Shown piece after piece: positions 24,144 to 31,326 of a stretch of 32,554 bases of DNA (the stretch's first letter is position 1; the number at the start of each line of letters is the position of its first letter). This DNA is from Candidatus Thorarchaeota archaeon SMTZ1-83. Its GTDB lineage: Archaea > Asgardarchaeota > Thorarchaeia > Thorarchaeales > Thorarchaeaceae. A model generated the notes under the pieces. That model was not told the origin of the DNA and did no database searches. It saw only the letters and a list, made by a program, of their open reading frames with translations. A program made the position numbers and the translations under genes. The stretch spans positions 1-32,554 of the forward strand of contig LRSK01000232.1 of NCBI GenBank assembly GCA_001563325.1, in the 5' to 3' direction.

Positions 24144-24346
24144 GACATCCTATGAGCTTCTGCAAGCGCAAGCGATTTCCGATGCTCGAATTGGCGGAGA
24201 GCCTCTTCCTGTGCCAGATGCTTCCTAAGCGCTCTTGATTCATTGTCTATGATTTTGGTGCGCTCTGAGATGCTTGTTTCCTCGCACCTGATGGGCTCAA
24301 GTGCATCCATTGGCTGTATTGTTTGTTGCTTTGTAGTGCATGCCAT
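24131..24346 (-). CDS. Small uncharacterised protein with shared operator
   Basis: A 71-residue protein I do not recognise. The first ~25 residues are polar with two cysteines; the rest is strongly charged and predicted helical (SRALRKHLAQEEALRQFEHRK), with no membrane segment. Support that it is real: on the minus strand a palindrome (24390-24407) is followed after 5 bp by a TATA-like GTTATG, then about 30 bp by this ATG, the same geometry as in the HTH gene promoter. An in-frame ATG six codons earlier is possible. It may be the regulator's target. Confidence 0.5.
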   Translation of the reverse strand: MACTTKQQTIQPMDALEPIRCEETSISERTKIIDNESRALRKHLAQEEALRQFEHRKSLALAEAHRMSFNR

Positions 24347-24389
24347 TTCTATCACGATCATCAAGACTCCGGAAACGGCATAACCTTTC

Positions 24390-24407
24390 TACCGACATTT
24401 GTCGGCA
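24390..24407. promoter_or_regulatory. Second copy of the 18-bp palindrome
   Basis: TACCGACATTTGTCGGCA matches the copy at 23268-23285 at 16 of 18 bases and keeps both ACCGACA/TGTCGG half-sites. Reading the minus strand, a 5-bp gap then GTTATG (24379-24384) follows, as in the first copy. It most likely serves the small gene at 24131-24346; the oxidoreductase gene at 24575 is farther away. Confidence 0.65.
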
Positions 24408-24441
24408 TCACAGTTGTCACAGAAGGCTCAACAGAACTGAA

Positions 24442-24465
24442 TGGCGGGCCAAGTGGGATTTGAAC
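24442..24465 (-). repeat. tRNA-Lys 3'-end-like repeat, copy 1
   Basis: Read on the plus strand, it agrees with the 3' part of the tRNA gene at 31140 at 22 of 24 positions (CCA, discriminator, acceptor strand, T-stem and TTCAAAT loop). Beyond this the T-stem partner does not pair, so it is a remnant, not a gene. The longest and best-kept copy. Confidence 0.7.
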
Positions 24466-24574
24466 AGAGAACGCATCCACCTGGATGGCAGTCTGTATAG
24501 CAAACGGACATCCCGGAACGTTGCGTTGTGCAGACTATTCTTAATCTCATTCGTGTACGGTTCTTTGAACTGCT

Positions 24575-25528
24575 ATGCAGCCTGGTTTTGGAGTTCATAT
24601 TGCTCCACAATTTGGATACAGCTATGAAGAGGTGCAAGAGATTGTTGCTCATGTTGAACGTAAAGGCTACAATCTCCTGACAATTGGGGACCATCTGTTT
24701 CTTGATGAAAACTCAGCAGAAAGAGATTGCATGGAGGCCTGGATGTTAGTTGGGGCACTTGCATCTCAGACCTCGAGGATTCGGCTTGGCACGCTGGTGT
24801 CTGCGAATTCATTTCGACATCCATCGCTGATGGCCAAAATGGCAGCGACGGCCGATGTGATATCCAATGGGAGATTAGTATTCGGAATAGGAGCAGGGTG
24901 GAAGGAAATCGAATATGATGCTTATGGGTATGACTTCCCCACAGCTAGAGTACGGTTGGAGCAGCTTGAGGAGGCAGTTCAGATAATCCGTCTAATGTGG
25001 ACAGAAGATGCCGCATCCTTTGAAGGACATCACTATAGGATCAGGAACGCGTTTTGCTCACCAAAACCAATACAGAAACCCCATCCACCGATTCTTGTAG
25101 GAGGGCATGGCAAAAAACACACCCTCAGGATTGTGGCCAAATATGCAGACATGTGTAATATTACATTTCAAGTTGGATTCGAGCTTGTTGATTTGCTAGA
25201 TGCTTTACGACTTCATTGCGAGAAAGCTGGGAGGGACTATGACTCAATTGAGAAGACCTTCTTTGTATATTGTGCAGTCTTCGAAGAAGAACAAGACCTT
25301 GAGCTATTCATTGAGAACCTTGCTATGCAGCAAGGAACCACCTCTAAGAGATTGAAGGAAAGACACTCACAAATGCCCGGATCTTGGATTGGAACACCAG
25401 AGTCAATAATAGAGAAATGCAGATACTTGCAGGAGAGAGGTTTCACATTATTCCAAGTGCGGTTTCCATTTGGACAAGATATTCACATGTCCTCCTTGTT
25501 CCATGAACGTGTGGCATCTAGAATTTAG
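24575..25528 (+). CDS. Luciferase-like (F420-dependent type) oxidoreductase
   Basis: A 317-residue TIM-barrel enzyme of the bacterial-luciferase superfamily. VHIAPQFGYSYEEV and GDHLFLD at the N-terminus, RLGTLVSANSFRHPSLMAKMAATADVISNGRLVFGIGAGWKEIEYDAYGYDF in the middle, and PPILVGGHGKKHTLRIVAKYADMCN are typical of the F420-dependent group in archaea and actinobacteria. Cofactor is inferred from family; the substrate is unknown. The ATG at 24575 begins the conserved first strand. Single-gene cargo between tRNA-like copies 1 and 2. Confidence 0.85.
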   Translation: MQPGFGVHIAPQFGYSYEEVQEIVAHVERKGYNLLTIGDHLFLDENSAERDCMEAWMLVGALASQTSRIRLGTLVSANSFRHPSLMAKMAATADVISNGRLVFGIGAGWKEIEYDAYGYDFPTARVRLEQLEEAVQIIRLMWTEDAASFEGHHYRIRNAFCSPKPIQKPHPPILVGGHGKKHTLRIVAKYADMCNITFQVGFELVDLLDALRLHCEKAGRDYDSIEKTFFVYCAVFEEEQDLELFIENLAMQQGTTSKRLKERHSQMPGSWIGTPESIIEKCRYLQERGFTLFQVRFPFGQDIHMSSLFHERVASRI

Positions 25529-25565
25529 GAACTTCAAAAGGCTCTTGGTCTAGCAAGAGTACTGA

Positions 25566-25584
25566 TGGCGGGCTGGGAGGGATT
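25566..25584 (-). repeat. tRNA-Lys 3'-end-like repeat, copy 2
   Basis: Matches the tRNA 3' end at 17 of 19 positions (TGGCGGGCTGGGAGGGATT on the plus strand), 37 bp after the oxidoreductase stop. Continues as CTTG, shared with copy 3 rather than with the tRNA, so copies 2 and 3 look like a subgroup. Confidence 0.65.
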
Positions 25585-25692
25585 CTTGCCACTTCATGAC
25601 AGTAGGGCTTCGTAACGAGTTTTCTGTTTCATGATGAGATTTATCTGTAGGATTCTGGTCAATGGCCAAGAGAAGTGGGAGTGAGCCGAATT

Positions 25693-26658
25693 ATGAAGAC
25701 CAAAGTAACAGAAATGTTGGGATGCAAGTATCCGATTATAGCAGGGACCATGGCTAGAATCTCTAATCCCGAGTTTGTCGCGGCTGCTAGTAATGCTGGT
25801 GCCTGTGCAGTATTAGCCAGTGCAAACTACAAGTCTCCCGATGAACTACGTGATGCAATCAAGAAGACGCAATCCCTTACTAATCAGCCATTTGCAGTAA
25901 ACATCAATCTGTTCCCCGCTTTGATGCCTCAAGACAAGCTGGAAGACTATGTGGATGCTACATTAGCTGAGGGTGTGAAGATCATTGAAACGAGTGGTCA
26001 CAAGGCTCCAGAGGATTTGGTTCCCAAGTTCAGAGATGGGGGCGCAATCTGGATTCACAAATGCGCTGGAGTAAGATATGCGATAAAGGGTGCATCCCTG
26101 GGTGCTGATATAGTGACGGTTGTTGGATACGAGAATGGTGGAGCTACTGGAATCCTAGACATAGGAACGATGGTAATGACGCCATCCGTAGTTGATGCTC
26201 TAGATGTTCCTGTAATTGCCGGAGGTGGAATATCAGATGGCAGAGGCGTTGCCGCGGTCTTGACATTAGGTGCTGAAGGAGTGATTATGGGCACTAGGCT
26301 GATGGCCACAAAGGAATGTCCCATTCATGACAATCTAAAGCAGGCTCTGATTGAAGCGGCGGAAACTGACACCTGCCTAGCTTTGCGTTCAGTTGGAAAC
26401 ACTCACAGACTGTGGAACAACAAAGCGGCACAACATGTTCTTGAGCTAGAGGCTCAAGGAGCGCCCCTTTTCAAACTCATTGATGCAGCCTCTGGAGATA
26501 AAGCAGAGAAGATGTACAAGGAAGGGGATATCGACATCGGGGTCGTATCCTGTGGTCAGGGTGTAGGCTTGGTTAAGGACATTCCCACTGTAAAGGAATT
26601 GTTGGATAGAATAATGGTTGAGGCCAAAGAGGTAATCTCAAGACTTGGCAGAATATGA
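25693..26658 (+). CDS. Nitronate monooxygenase-like FMN oxidoreductase
   Basis: A 321-residue FMN-binding TIM-barrel protein of the nitronate monooxygenase / 2-nitropropane dioxygenase family. Typical features: YPIIAGTMARISNPEFVAAASNAGACAVLA at the N-terminus, GYENGGATG near residue 155, IAGGGISDGRGVAAVLTLGAEGVIMGTRLMATKEC forming the FMN phosphate site, and a C-terminal part with GQGVGLVKDIPTV. FabK-type enoyl reductases are similar, so the substrate is open. ATG at 25693 preferred; a GTG at 25675 is in frame. Single-gene cargo between tRNA-like copies 2 and 3. Confidence 0.88.
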   Translation: MKTKVTEMLGCKYPIIAGTMARISNPEFVAAASNAGACAVLASANYKSPDELRDAIKKTQSLTNQPFAVNINLFPALMPQDKLEDYVDATLAEGVKIIETSGHKAPEDLVPKFRDGGAIWIHKCAGVRYAIKGASLGADIVTVVGYENGGATGILDIGTMVMTPSVVDALDVPVIAGGGISDGRGVAAVLTLGAEGVIMGTRLMATKECPIHDNLKQALIEAAETDTCLALRSVGNTHRLWNNKAAQHVLELEAQGAPLFKLIDAASGDKAEKMYKEGDIDIGVVSCGQGVGLVKDIPTVKELLDRIMVEAKEVISRLGRI

Positions 26659-26666
26659 AGTTAGAA

Positions 26667-26685
26667 TGGTGGGTAAGGAGGGATT
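26667..26685 (-). repeat. tRNA-Lys 3'-end-like repeat, copy 3
   Basis: Matches the tRNA 3' end at 16 of 19 positions, 8 bp after the nitronate monooxygenase-like stop. It shares GGAGGGATTCTTG with copy 2. Confidence 0.6.
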
Positions 26686-26750
26686 CTTGGGCCCATAGCT
26701 GAGAGTCAACTATTGTGTTTATTTCAAGTTCAGGTGAATATCCTATTGAG

Positions 26751-27455
26751 ATGGTTGGCTGGACTATTCCTCCTCCTAAGACGCCAGAAAAGACAAGCAA
26801 TGAACTCCTAGAAGAAAGAGAGAAGAAAGTCAAGTGGCTGATTCAGGAGAGGTTCTTGAGATCTGAGAGCATCATCAAGGCGATGCTCAAGGTTCCAAGG
26901 GAGGAGTTCATTCCTGAGCATTATAGGGACTACGCGTATCTTGAGGTTCCGTTTCCTCTTCCTGGACGTGAGGCCACCATTTCGTGCCCCCACAGCTATC
27001 CACTTTTCTATGAGGCCCTGGGACTAAAAGAGGGTGAGAAACTCCTAGAGGTGGGCACTGGTTCCGGCTATGGCGCCGCCCTAGCCAAGGAAATTGTAGG
27101 ATCGAGTGGAAAAGTAGTCACAATCGAGATTGATGAGGACACACTGAGTTTCGCCGAGCAGAATATGAAGAAACTAGGCTATGATGTGGATCTTATCCAT
27201 GGTGATGGTTCTTTGGGTCATGCGCCAGAGGCACCATATGACAAAATCTGTATCACCGCCTCATGCCCGGAAGTTCCTAGCCCCTTGATTCAGCAACTGA
27301 AACAGCAGGGTAGATTGATAACACCTGTCGGGGCTCCAGAGAGTACTCAAGACTTGATCTTGGTAGAGAAGAGTGTTGATGGGACTCTGACGAGGAAATT
27401 CATAATACAGGTCCTATACGTTCCTCTCAAAGGGAAGCATGGTTGGTTCGAATGA
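26751..27455 (+). CDS. Divergent protein-isoaspartate methyltransferase homolog
   Basis: A 234-residue relative of Pcm. It keeps VPREEFIPEHYRDYAY, SAM motif I LLEVGTGSGYGAALAKE, IHGDGSLGHAPEAPYDKI, and a closing VLYVPLKGKHGW. The substrate loop differs: Pcm has SIGxGQTIS, here the region is PFPLPGREATISCPH, so substrate specificity may have changed. The ordinary Pcm is at 11736. A GTG at 26715 would add 12 residues; TGTTTATTTC at 26714-26723 is a TATA candidate about 30 bp before the ATG at 26751, favouring that start. The next gene begins 21 bp later. Confidence 0.82.
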   Translation: MVGWTIPPPKTPEKTSNELLEEREKKVKWLIQERFLRSESIIKAMLKVPREEFIPEHYRDYAYLEVPFPLPGREATISCPHSYPLFYEALGLKEGEKLLEVGTGSGYGAALAKEIVGSSGKVVTIEIDEDTLSFAEQNMKKLGYDVDLIHGDGSLGHAPEAPYDKICITASCPEVPSPLIQQLKQQGRLITPVGAPESTQDLILVEKSVDGTLTRKFIIQVLYVPLKGKHGWFE

Positions 27456-27476
27456 CTCAGAGCTGTCTTGGAAGTA

Positions 27477-28259
27477 ATGACTTTGTCAAAGCTGTTGACT
27501 CTAGTAGGCACCAAACTCAGAAAGACGACAGAGAGGGCAGTTGAATGGCTGACTAAGGGTCGCTATCAGACTCTCTTCTTGGACTTGCCAGAGGACCTGA
27601 CAAGTTTCGTTAATGAGTATTCGGAGAGAAGAATCTCCAAAGAGGAATTCTGGCAAAGTTATGGCTATCTGACCGGTATACAAGAGCCATACATCAACGC
27701 ACTGAGATATAGAATGGACTCTCTTCTCGAAGCTCTACCCGATCTCAAGAATGACGTTCCAGGTCTTGAGGTCTACTGCTATCAAGACCTTCAATGTCAC
27801 ATAGATGCCTGCAATCTTTCAGAGAAGTCTTTGCTTCTGGAAACATGTGAACGCGTTCGGAGTAAGGTCAAGACTGATGCTTGGAGGCAGTTGCTGGAAG
27901 AACAACTCGAACTCAGTGCCAAGAGACTTGCTCGTATTATGGAGAACATCAGCATTCGCATCGGAGCACATCCTTGGAATGCCATCCTTTATGGTGGAGA
28001 AATAAAGTCCTTCAAGCAGAGCATAGAGAAGATAGGGCACAAGGTAAAGGTCATTCACCTTCATGACTATTGGCGGAGCCCTCTCGAGGTGTTGGGGAAC
28101 ATGGCTCGGAGCTGGGGGATACACAATCTATCTGATGATCTGATATCAGGATGTGTTGAGAGCCAGTTAAGGTACCTTGACTATGTGTTGTCATCCAGGG
28201 ACGTTGACTCCGCTCATGAGAAGTGGGTTTCTGATACTCTGCCGTTCTTCGCAAGTTAG
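27477..28259 (+). CDS. Uncharacterised protein, weak TraB-like pattern
   Basis: A 260-residue soluble protein I cannot assign with confidence. The N-terminus is helical and basic, then YQTLFLDLPEDLTSFVNEY; the C-terminal part has KRLARIMENISIRIGAHPWNAILYGGEIKSFKQSIEKIGHKVKVIHLHDYW. That last pattern (helix with paired Arg, strand ending in Gly-Gly, helix, then a Lys-Val strand) resembles the TraB/PrgY and ChaN folds, but the usual N-terminal GxxH motif is absent. Nine residues separate a TTG (27468) and the ATG used here. Cotranscribed with the Pcm homolog, 21 bp upstream; both lie between tRNA-like copies 3 and 4. Confidence 0.6.
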   Translation: MTLSKLLTLVGTKLRKTTERAVEWLTKGRYQTLFLDLPEDLTSFVNEYSERRISKEEFWQSYGYLTGIQEPYINALRYRMDSLLEALPDLKNDVPGLEVYCYQDLQCHIDACNLSEKSLLLETCERVRSKVKTDAWRQLLEEQLELSAKRLARIMENISIRIGAHPWNAILYGGEIKSFKQSIEKIGHKVKVIHLHDYWRSPLEVLGNMARSWGIHNLSDDLISGCVESQLRYLDYVLSSRDVDSAHEKWVSDTLPFFAS

Positions 28260-28350
28260 GCATTCTTGGATACCGGAGTGTTGTCCGGAGTCATTTTCCT
28301 TTCAAGGCTTTGTCGGAACTCATTCTATCCTGATTCGGGAGGACTTGAGA

Positions 28351-28369
28351 TGGCGGGCTAGGAGAGGTT
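28351..28369 (-). repeat. tRNA-Lys 3'-end-like repeat, copy 4
   Basis: Matches the tRNA 3' end at 16 of 19 positions and shares the flanking GAGA with the intact tRNA. It lies between two convergent genes. Confidence 0.6.
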
Positions 28370-28375
28370 CTGGTT

Positions 28376-29965
28376 TCATTCAATACTCTTGACTCGTCGT
28401 TTCAATAAGACAGCAATCATTACACCCAAAATGATGCATGAGGAGATACCTACACCTACGTGAATGAAGAAAAGTGGAATTCCTCCCTCTGGAAGCAGTC
28501 TTGGAAAATGGTCTACGGTGCCCCTGGATATTTCGTAGTTGCCAATCCCGTAATAGTCGCTCCAGCTATTCCCAAGACTGACTCCATCATCCCATTCGTT
28601 AGAACTCCAACCTCCATCGTGAGCATTGGCTATATAGTTCCAGCCGATATCATTCCCGTATATTCGATTATACCGAGAACTCTCACCATATCCGGTGTAA
28701 GCTTCACCTATGTAGATGCCATATCCATTGTAGGTCACTACATTGTCTACTACAAGACAATGTCCGCCATAGATGAAGATTCCAATATCATTCTCCGTGA
28801 TTGTGTTCCCAATTGCTGTGGAGTTGTTTGATAGATATATCCCGACGCCTTTGTTTCTCCTAATTGTGCAATTGGCCACTGTTCCATTATTGGAGTAGAT
28901 ATGAGGTAGAATACCGTCAAGATTGTCCTCTATGGTGCAGTTTTCGATGGTGTATAATGGGCACTTTGAAAGGAAGATGCCTTCCTCACGACAGTTGCTC
29001 ACATGGCAGTCAATGATCTTGGTCTTCATTGACCTTTCTATCGCAAAGCCTTGCCAGGAACAGTCAGTCACTGTGGTGCCAACTACTGTGCAATTCGTGC
29101 ATGAGATAGTCTGTACGCCTGTGGAACAATCGATGAGTGTGCCTCCAATAACAGTCGTTTCAGTACAATTGCCAAGGATGATTTGCCCGTACTGTCCCGC
29201 ATCAATCTCTGCTTCTACAAGACTGTAGAAGAAGCCGAGACCCTTACCATTTACAGTATTGTTCTGGATAGTGGGTGGGCTATCTGCTATTCGTGGGTCG
29301 AAGAACTCCATTCTTAGTCCGGTTTTGCTGAAGATATTGTTTGTCAAGGTAGTACTAACATAGTCTCCAGAAATGGCCCCATGCAGAAGACCTGTGAATG
29401 TATTACTGGAGATGATTGTGTCATTTGACTCGTGGAGAGTTATTCCATCGAAACCATTCTGGAACTTGTTCCCTCTGATTTCACAGCCTGATGTGTTGTG
29501 CATCCAGACAGATTCTTCACCATTGCTAGAGAATGAGAATTCATTCCCAACGAGAACGCAATCCACTGAGTCAAAGATAGTGATTGTGCTGTTGATAGAA
29601 GTGCAATCCAGAATCTTCCCATTTGATAATGACGAAAAGAAAATGTGCATTAGTAGCAACTGACAGTTCCTTATCACAAAATAAGAGTCTGTGTCTCGAA
29701 TCTGGAGAAAGCCATGGTCTCCGAGATTCCCTATTGCATGATTCGCGAGGACAAATGGGTCCATTTCGGTACCAGTTCCTGACCAACCATAGTCTATGAA
29801 GGCACTATTGTTTCTGATATCGATGATGACAGAGTCACTTCGATGAGAGTTGTCCTTGAGTGCATATGCCACAGCCGTATCTTCTTTCCTTGGTGATACT
29901 GCAAAAACCGAGAAGAGAAGGACTGTGATCAGAAGAACTGTTACGATTCCAGATATTGACTTCAT
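28376..29965 (-). CDS. Surface right-handed beta-helix protein (NosD/PbH1-like)
   Basis: A 529-residue secreted, membrane-anchored protein. N-terminal signal: a short basic start and the hydrophobic SGIVTVLLITVLLFSVFAV. The body is a chain of Asn/Gly-rich repeats about 22 residues long (for example IIDCHVSNCREEGIFLSKC, TIENCTIEDNLDGI, GIGIYLSNNSTAIGNTI-type turns), typical of NosD/PbH1 parallel beta-helices. Many N-x-S/T sequons suggest glycosylation. The C-terminus has a transmembrane segment (IHVGVGISSCIILGVMIAVLL) ending KRRVKSIE. It probably sits on the outer face of the membrane. Start at the ATG at 29965, with GGGGAGAAG upstream; an ATG eight codons earlier is possible. Single-gene cargo between copies 4 and 5. 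Confidence 0.85.
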   Translation of the reverse strand: MKSISGIVTVLLITVLLFSVFAVSPRKEDTAVAYALKDNSHRSDSVIIDIRNNSAFIDYGWSGTGTEMDPFVLANHAIGNLGDHGFLQIRDTDSYFVIRNCQLLLMHIFFSSLSNGKILDCTSINSTITIFDSVDCVLVGNEFSFSSNGEESVWMHNTSGCEIRGNKFQNGFDGITLHESNDTIISSNTFTGLLHGAISGDYVSTTLTNNIFSKTGLRMEFFDPRIADSPPTIQNNTVNGKGLGFFYSLVEAEIDAGQYGQIILGNCTETTVIGGTLIDCSTGVQTISCTNCTVVGTTVTDCSWQGFAIERSMKTKIIDCHVSNCREEGIFLSKCPLYTIENCTIEDNLDGILPHIYSNNGTVANCTIRRNKGVGIYLSNNSTAIGNTITENDIGIFIYGGHCLVVDNVVTYNGYGIYIGEAYTGYGESSRYNRIYGNDIGWNYIANAHDGGWSSNEWDDGVSLGNSWSDYYGIGNYEISRGTVDHFPRLLPEGGIPLFFIHVGVGISSCIILGVMIAVLLKRRVKSIE

Positions 29966-30049
29966 ATAGTCTTCTCCCCTACGCTGCACGAGTAGCCTTC
30001 TTCCGTAAATCTGCTTAAACTCTTTGGAACTTAGTTGTTCAAAATCAAG

Positions 30050-30070
30050 TGGTCGGCCAGGTGGGATTTG
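30050..30070 (-). repeat. tRNA-Lys 3'-end-like repeat, copy 5
   Basis: Matches the tRNA 3' end at 18 of 21 positions; GTGGGATTT is shared with copy 1. It lies in a divergent promoter region between the beta-helix gene and the next plus-strand gene. Confidence 0.6.
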
Positions 30071-30120
30071 GGGTTTCTCAAAGTCAAATCAACGAAGCAT
30101 GCTTGCGCTCACTGATATCA

Positions 30121-30130
30121 CTATATATCC
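30121..30130 (+). promoter_or_regulatory. TATA box for the ATC-hydrolase-like gene
   Basis: CTATATATCC, about 55 bp before the ATG at 30180, implying a leader of about 28 nt. Confidence 0.45.
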
Positions 30131-30179
30131 TAGGATTCTGCTACCAGTGTTCATCGTGTTTGAGTGGTGACACTGCGCT

Positions 30180-31046
30180 ATGAGAGTTGTGAGAACCGGA
30201 CAGTCGAACCCGAACGCACTTGACGTTCTTGAAGAGATTGACCCACTTGAGAGAGCTACGCGCTCTCTAGGACGATTGAACTACTTGTTGGGTTTCATAG
30301 AAGACAGAGAACCAGAAGTCTTCACAGATTACGTCAGCAGTCTGACAGGCAAGTTTCAAGACCTGGTAGAAGAAGAGCAGTTGACAAATGGTACTATCAA
30401 CTATGCAGAAGTCCTCTGTGATTTGCCCCATCTGGAAGCAAATGTCAATCTCGCCAAGAGCTTCCTGAATCTCTTCTTGCGTACTCTGGGAATCTCAGAA
30501 GAAGCGCTTTGGGAAAAAGGCAGAGTCAAGGTAGCCATCCGTGATCTTCTGAGATTGTTCCTTCTTCCTGCATACTATGACCTTCAAGTTCTAGTAGAAA
30601 CTCTTGGCAGACAAAGGGCAATCTCACTATACAAGCGCTTCATAACGCACTATCTACTCGACACCAGAGATCCAGAAAGAGCTAGGTATGACAGTCTGGA
30701 AATCTTGTTTGAAGAGATAACGAATCCAGGGAAGGTCCCATCTGATTGGGTGGTGGTTAGTGCGTTGATAGCGGATGGAAAATTCGCCTACAGGAACGAT
30801 AACTGCCTCTGGGTGGAGGCCCTAGAGGATTTGGAGGACTCCGAACTGAAGTACTACGTTTGTTGTTATGGTGACTACGAAAAGGCAAGGAACCACCACG
30901 AGAGTATAGTCCTGACCATGGAGCATACTATTGCTCAAGGAGATCCATATTGCTCTCGAGTTCTTCATGATACGCGAGTGGATTGGGACCTAAGACATCC
31001 TCCCAAGGAGTTTTGGGACAATCTTTCCCCTCCAGAAAAAACCTGA
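30180..31046 (+). CDS. ATC-hydrolase-like domain protein
   Basis: A 288-residue soluble protein. The N-terminal ~150 residues are helical, of unknown type. The C-terminal half (DNCLWVEALEDLEDSELKYYVCCYGDYEKARNHHESIVLTMEHTIAQGDPYCSRVLHDTRVDW) has the Cys-Tyr-Gly-Asp, His-His and GDPYC pattern of the L-2-amino-thiazoline-4-carboxylic acid hydrolase family, a domain also found in many proteins that do not hydrolyse ATC. Real activity is unknown. Start at the ATG at 30180. It is the cargo nearest the intact tRNA, so by the accretion model the most recent. Confidence 0.6.
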   Translation: MRVVRTGQSNPNALDVLEEIDPLERATRSLGRLNYLLGFIEDREPEVFTDYVSSLTGKFQDLVEEEQLTNGTINYAEVLCDLPHLEANVNLAKSFLNLFLRTLGISEEALWEKGRVKVAIRDLLRLFLLPAYYDLQVLVETLGRQRAISLYKRFITHYLLDTRDPERARYDSLEILFEEITNPGKVPSDWVVVSALIADGKFAYRNDNCLWVEALEDLEDSELKYYVCCYGDYEKARNHHESIVLTMEHTIAQGDPYCSRVLHDTRVDWDLRHPPKEFWDNLSPPEKT

Positions 31047-31139
31047 GTGAGATTGACTCGCTGAAACAAGACTGTAGTAATTGGCTTCCAGACTCTGAGG
31101 GACGCGCCCATTGATTCTAGTTGTTTCGATAGAATGAGA

Positions 31140-31216
31140 TGGCGGGCCAGGAGGGATTTGAACCCTCGACCAACAAGTTAAGAGCCTGTCGCTATACCTG
31201 GCTTAGCCACTGGCCC
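31140..31216 (-). tRNA. tRNA-Lys(CTT), with encoded CCA
   Basis: Folds into a complete cloverleaf: acceptor GGGCCAG pairs with CTGGCCC, discriminator G, CCA encoded at 31140-31142. D-stem GCTA/TAGC; anticodon stem ACAGG/CTTGT with loop CTCTTAA, anticodon CTT (reads AAG, Lys); variable TGGTC; T-stem GAGGG/CCCTC with loop TTCAAAT. No intron. It is the full-length parent for the five partial copies at 24442-30070, all placed beyond its 3' end. Confidence 0.95.
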
Positions 31217-31241
31217 ACGCAGCGGGTCTTCTTCGTCTTGA

Positions 31242-31250
31242 GTTTATAGA
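31242..31250 (-). promoter_or_regulatory. TATA box of tRNA-Lys
   Basis: TCTATAAAC on the minus strand, about 28 bp upstream of the tRNA 5' end, the usual archaeal spacing. A short imperfect hairpin (31293-31312) between it and the RraA-like stop may separate the two transcripts. Confidence 0.6.
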
Positions 31251-31326
31251 GATTGTGGTGGAACCCGAGCCTAGGGGGATTTTGGTGAACCTGAAGCGAC
31301 TTGAGTCGTTCACAGTACACAAGCCG

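Larger units (their letters stand above)
24442..31216. mobile_element. Putative tRNA-Lys island built of serial insertions
   Basis: Five degenerate copies of the tRNA-Lys(CTT) 3' end lie in the same orientation on the side of the tRNA's 3' terminus, at intervals of 1124, 1101, 1684, 1699 and 1090 bp, the last ending at the intact tRNA. Each interval holds one or two genes of unrelated function. Insertion at a tRNA 3' end leaves exactly such partial copies beyond the restored tRNA. No integrase or recombinase is encoded, so movement, if real, would need an enzyme from elsewhere. The limits are set by the outermost copies seen. Confidence 0.5.

Noticed and set aside
24442..24530. Copy 1 as a functional or intron-containing tRNA gene
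   Set aside because: The T-stem does not pair and no matching 5' acceptor strand is found upstream on the minus strand.
31271..31295. CTAGGGGGATTTTGG as another tRNA-like copy
   Set aside because: It is on the 5' side of the tRNA, lacks the CCA/acceptor part, and has too few matches.
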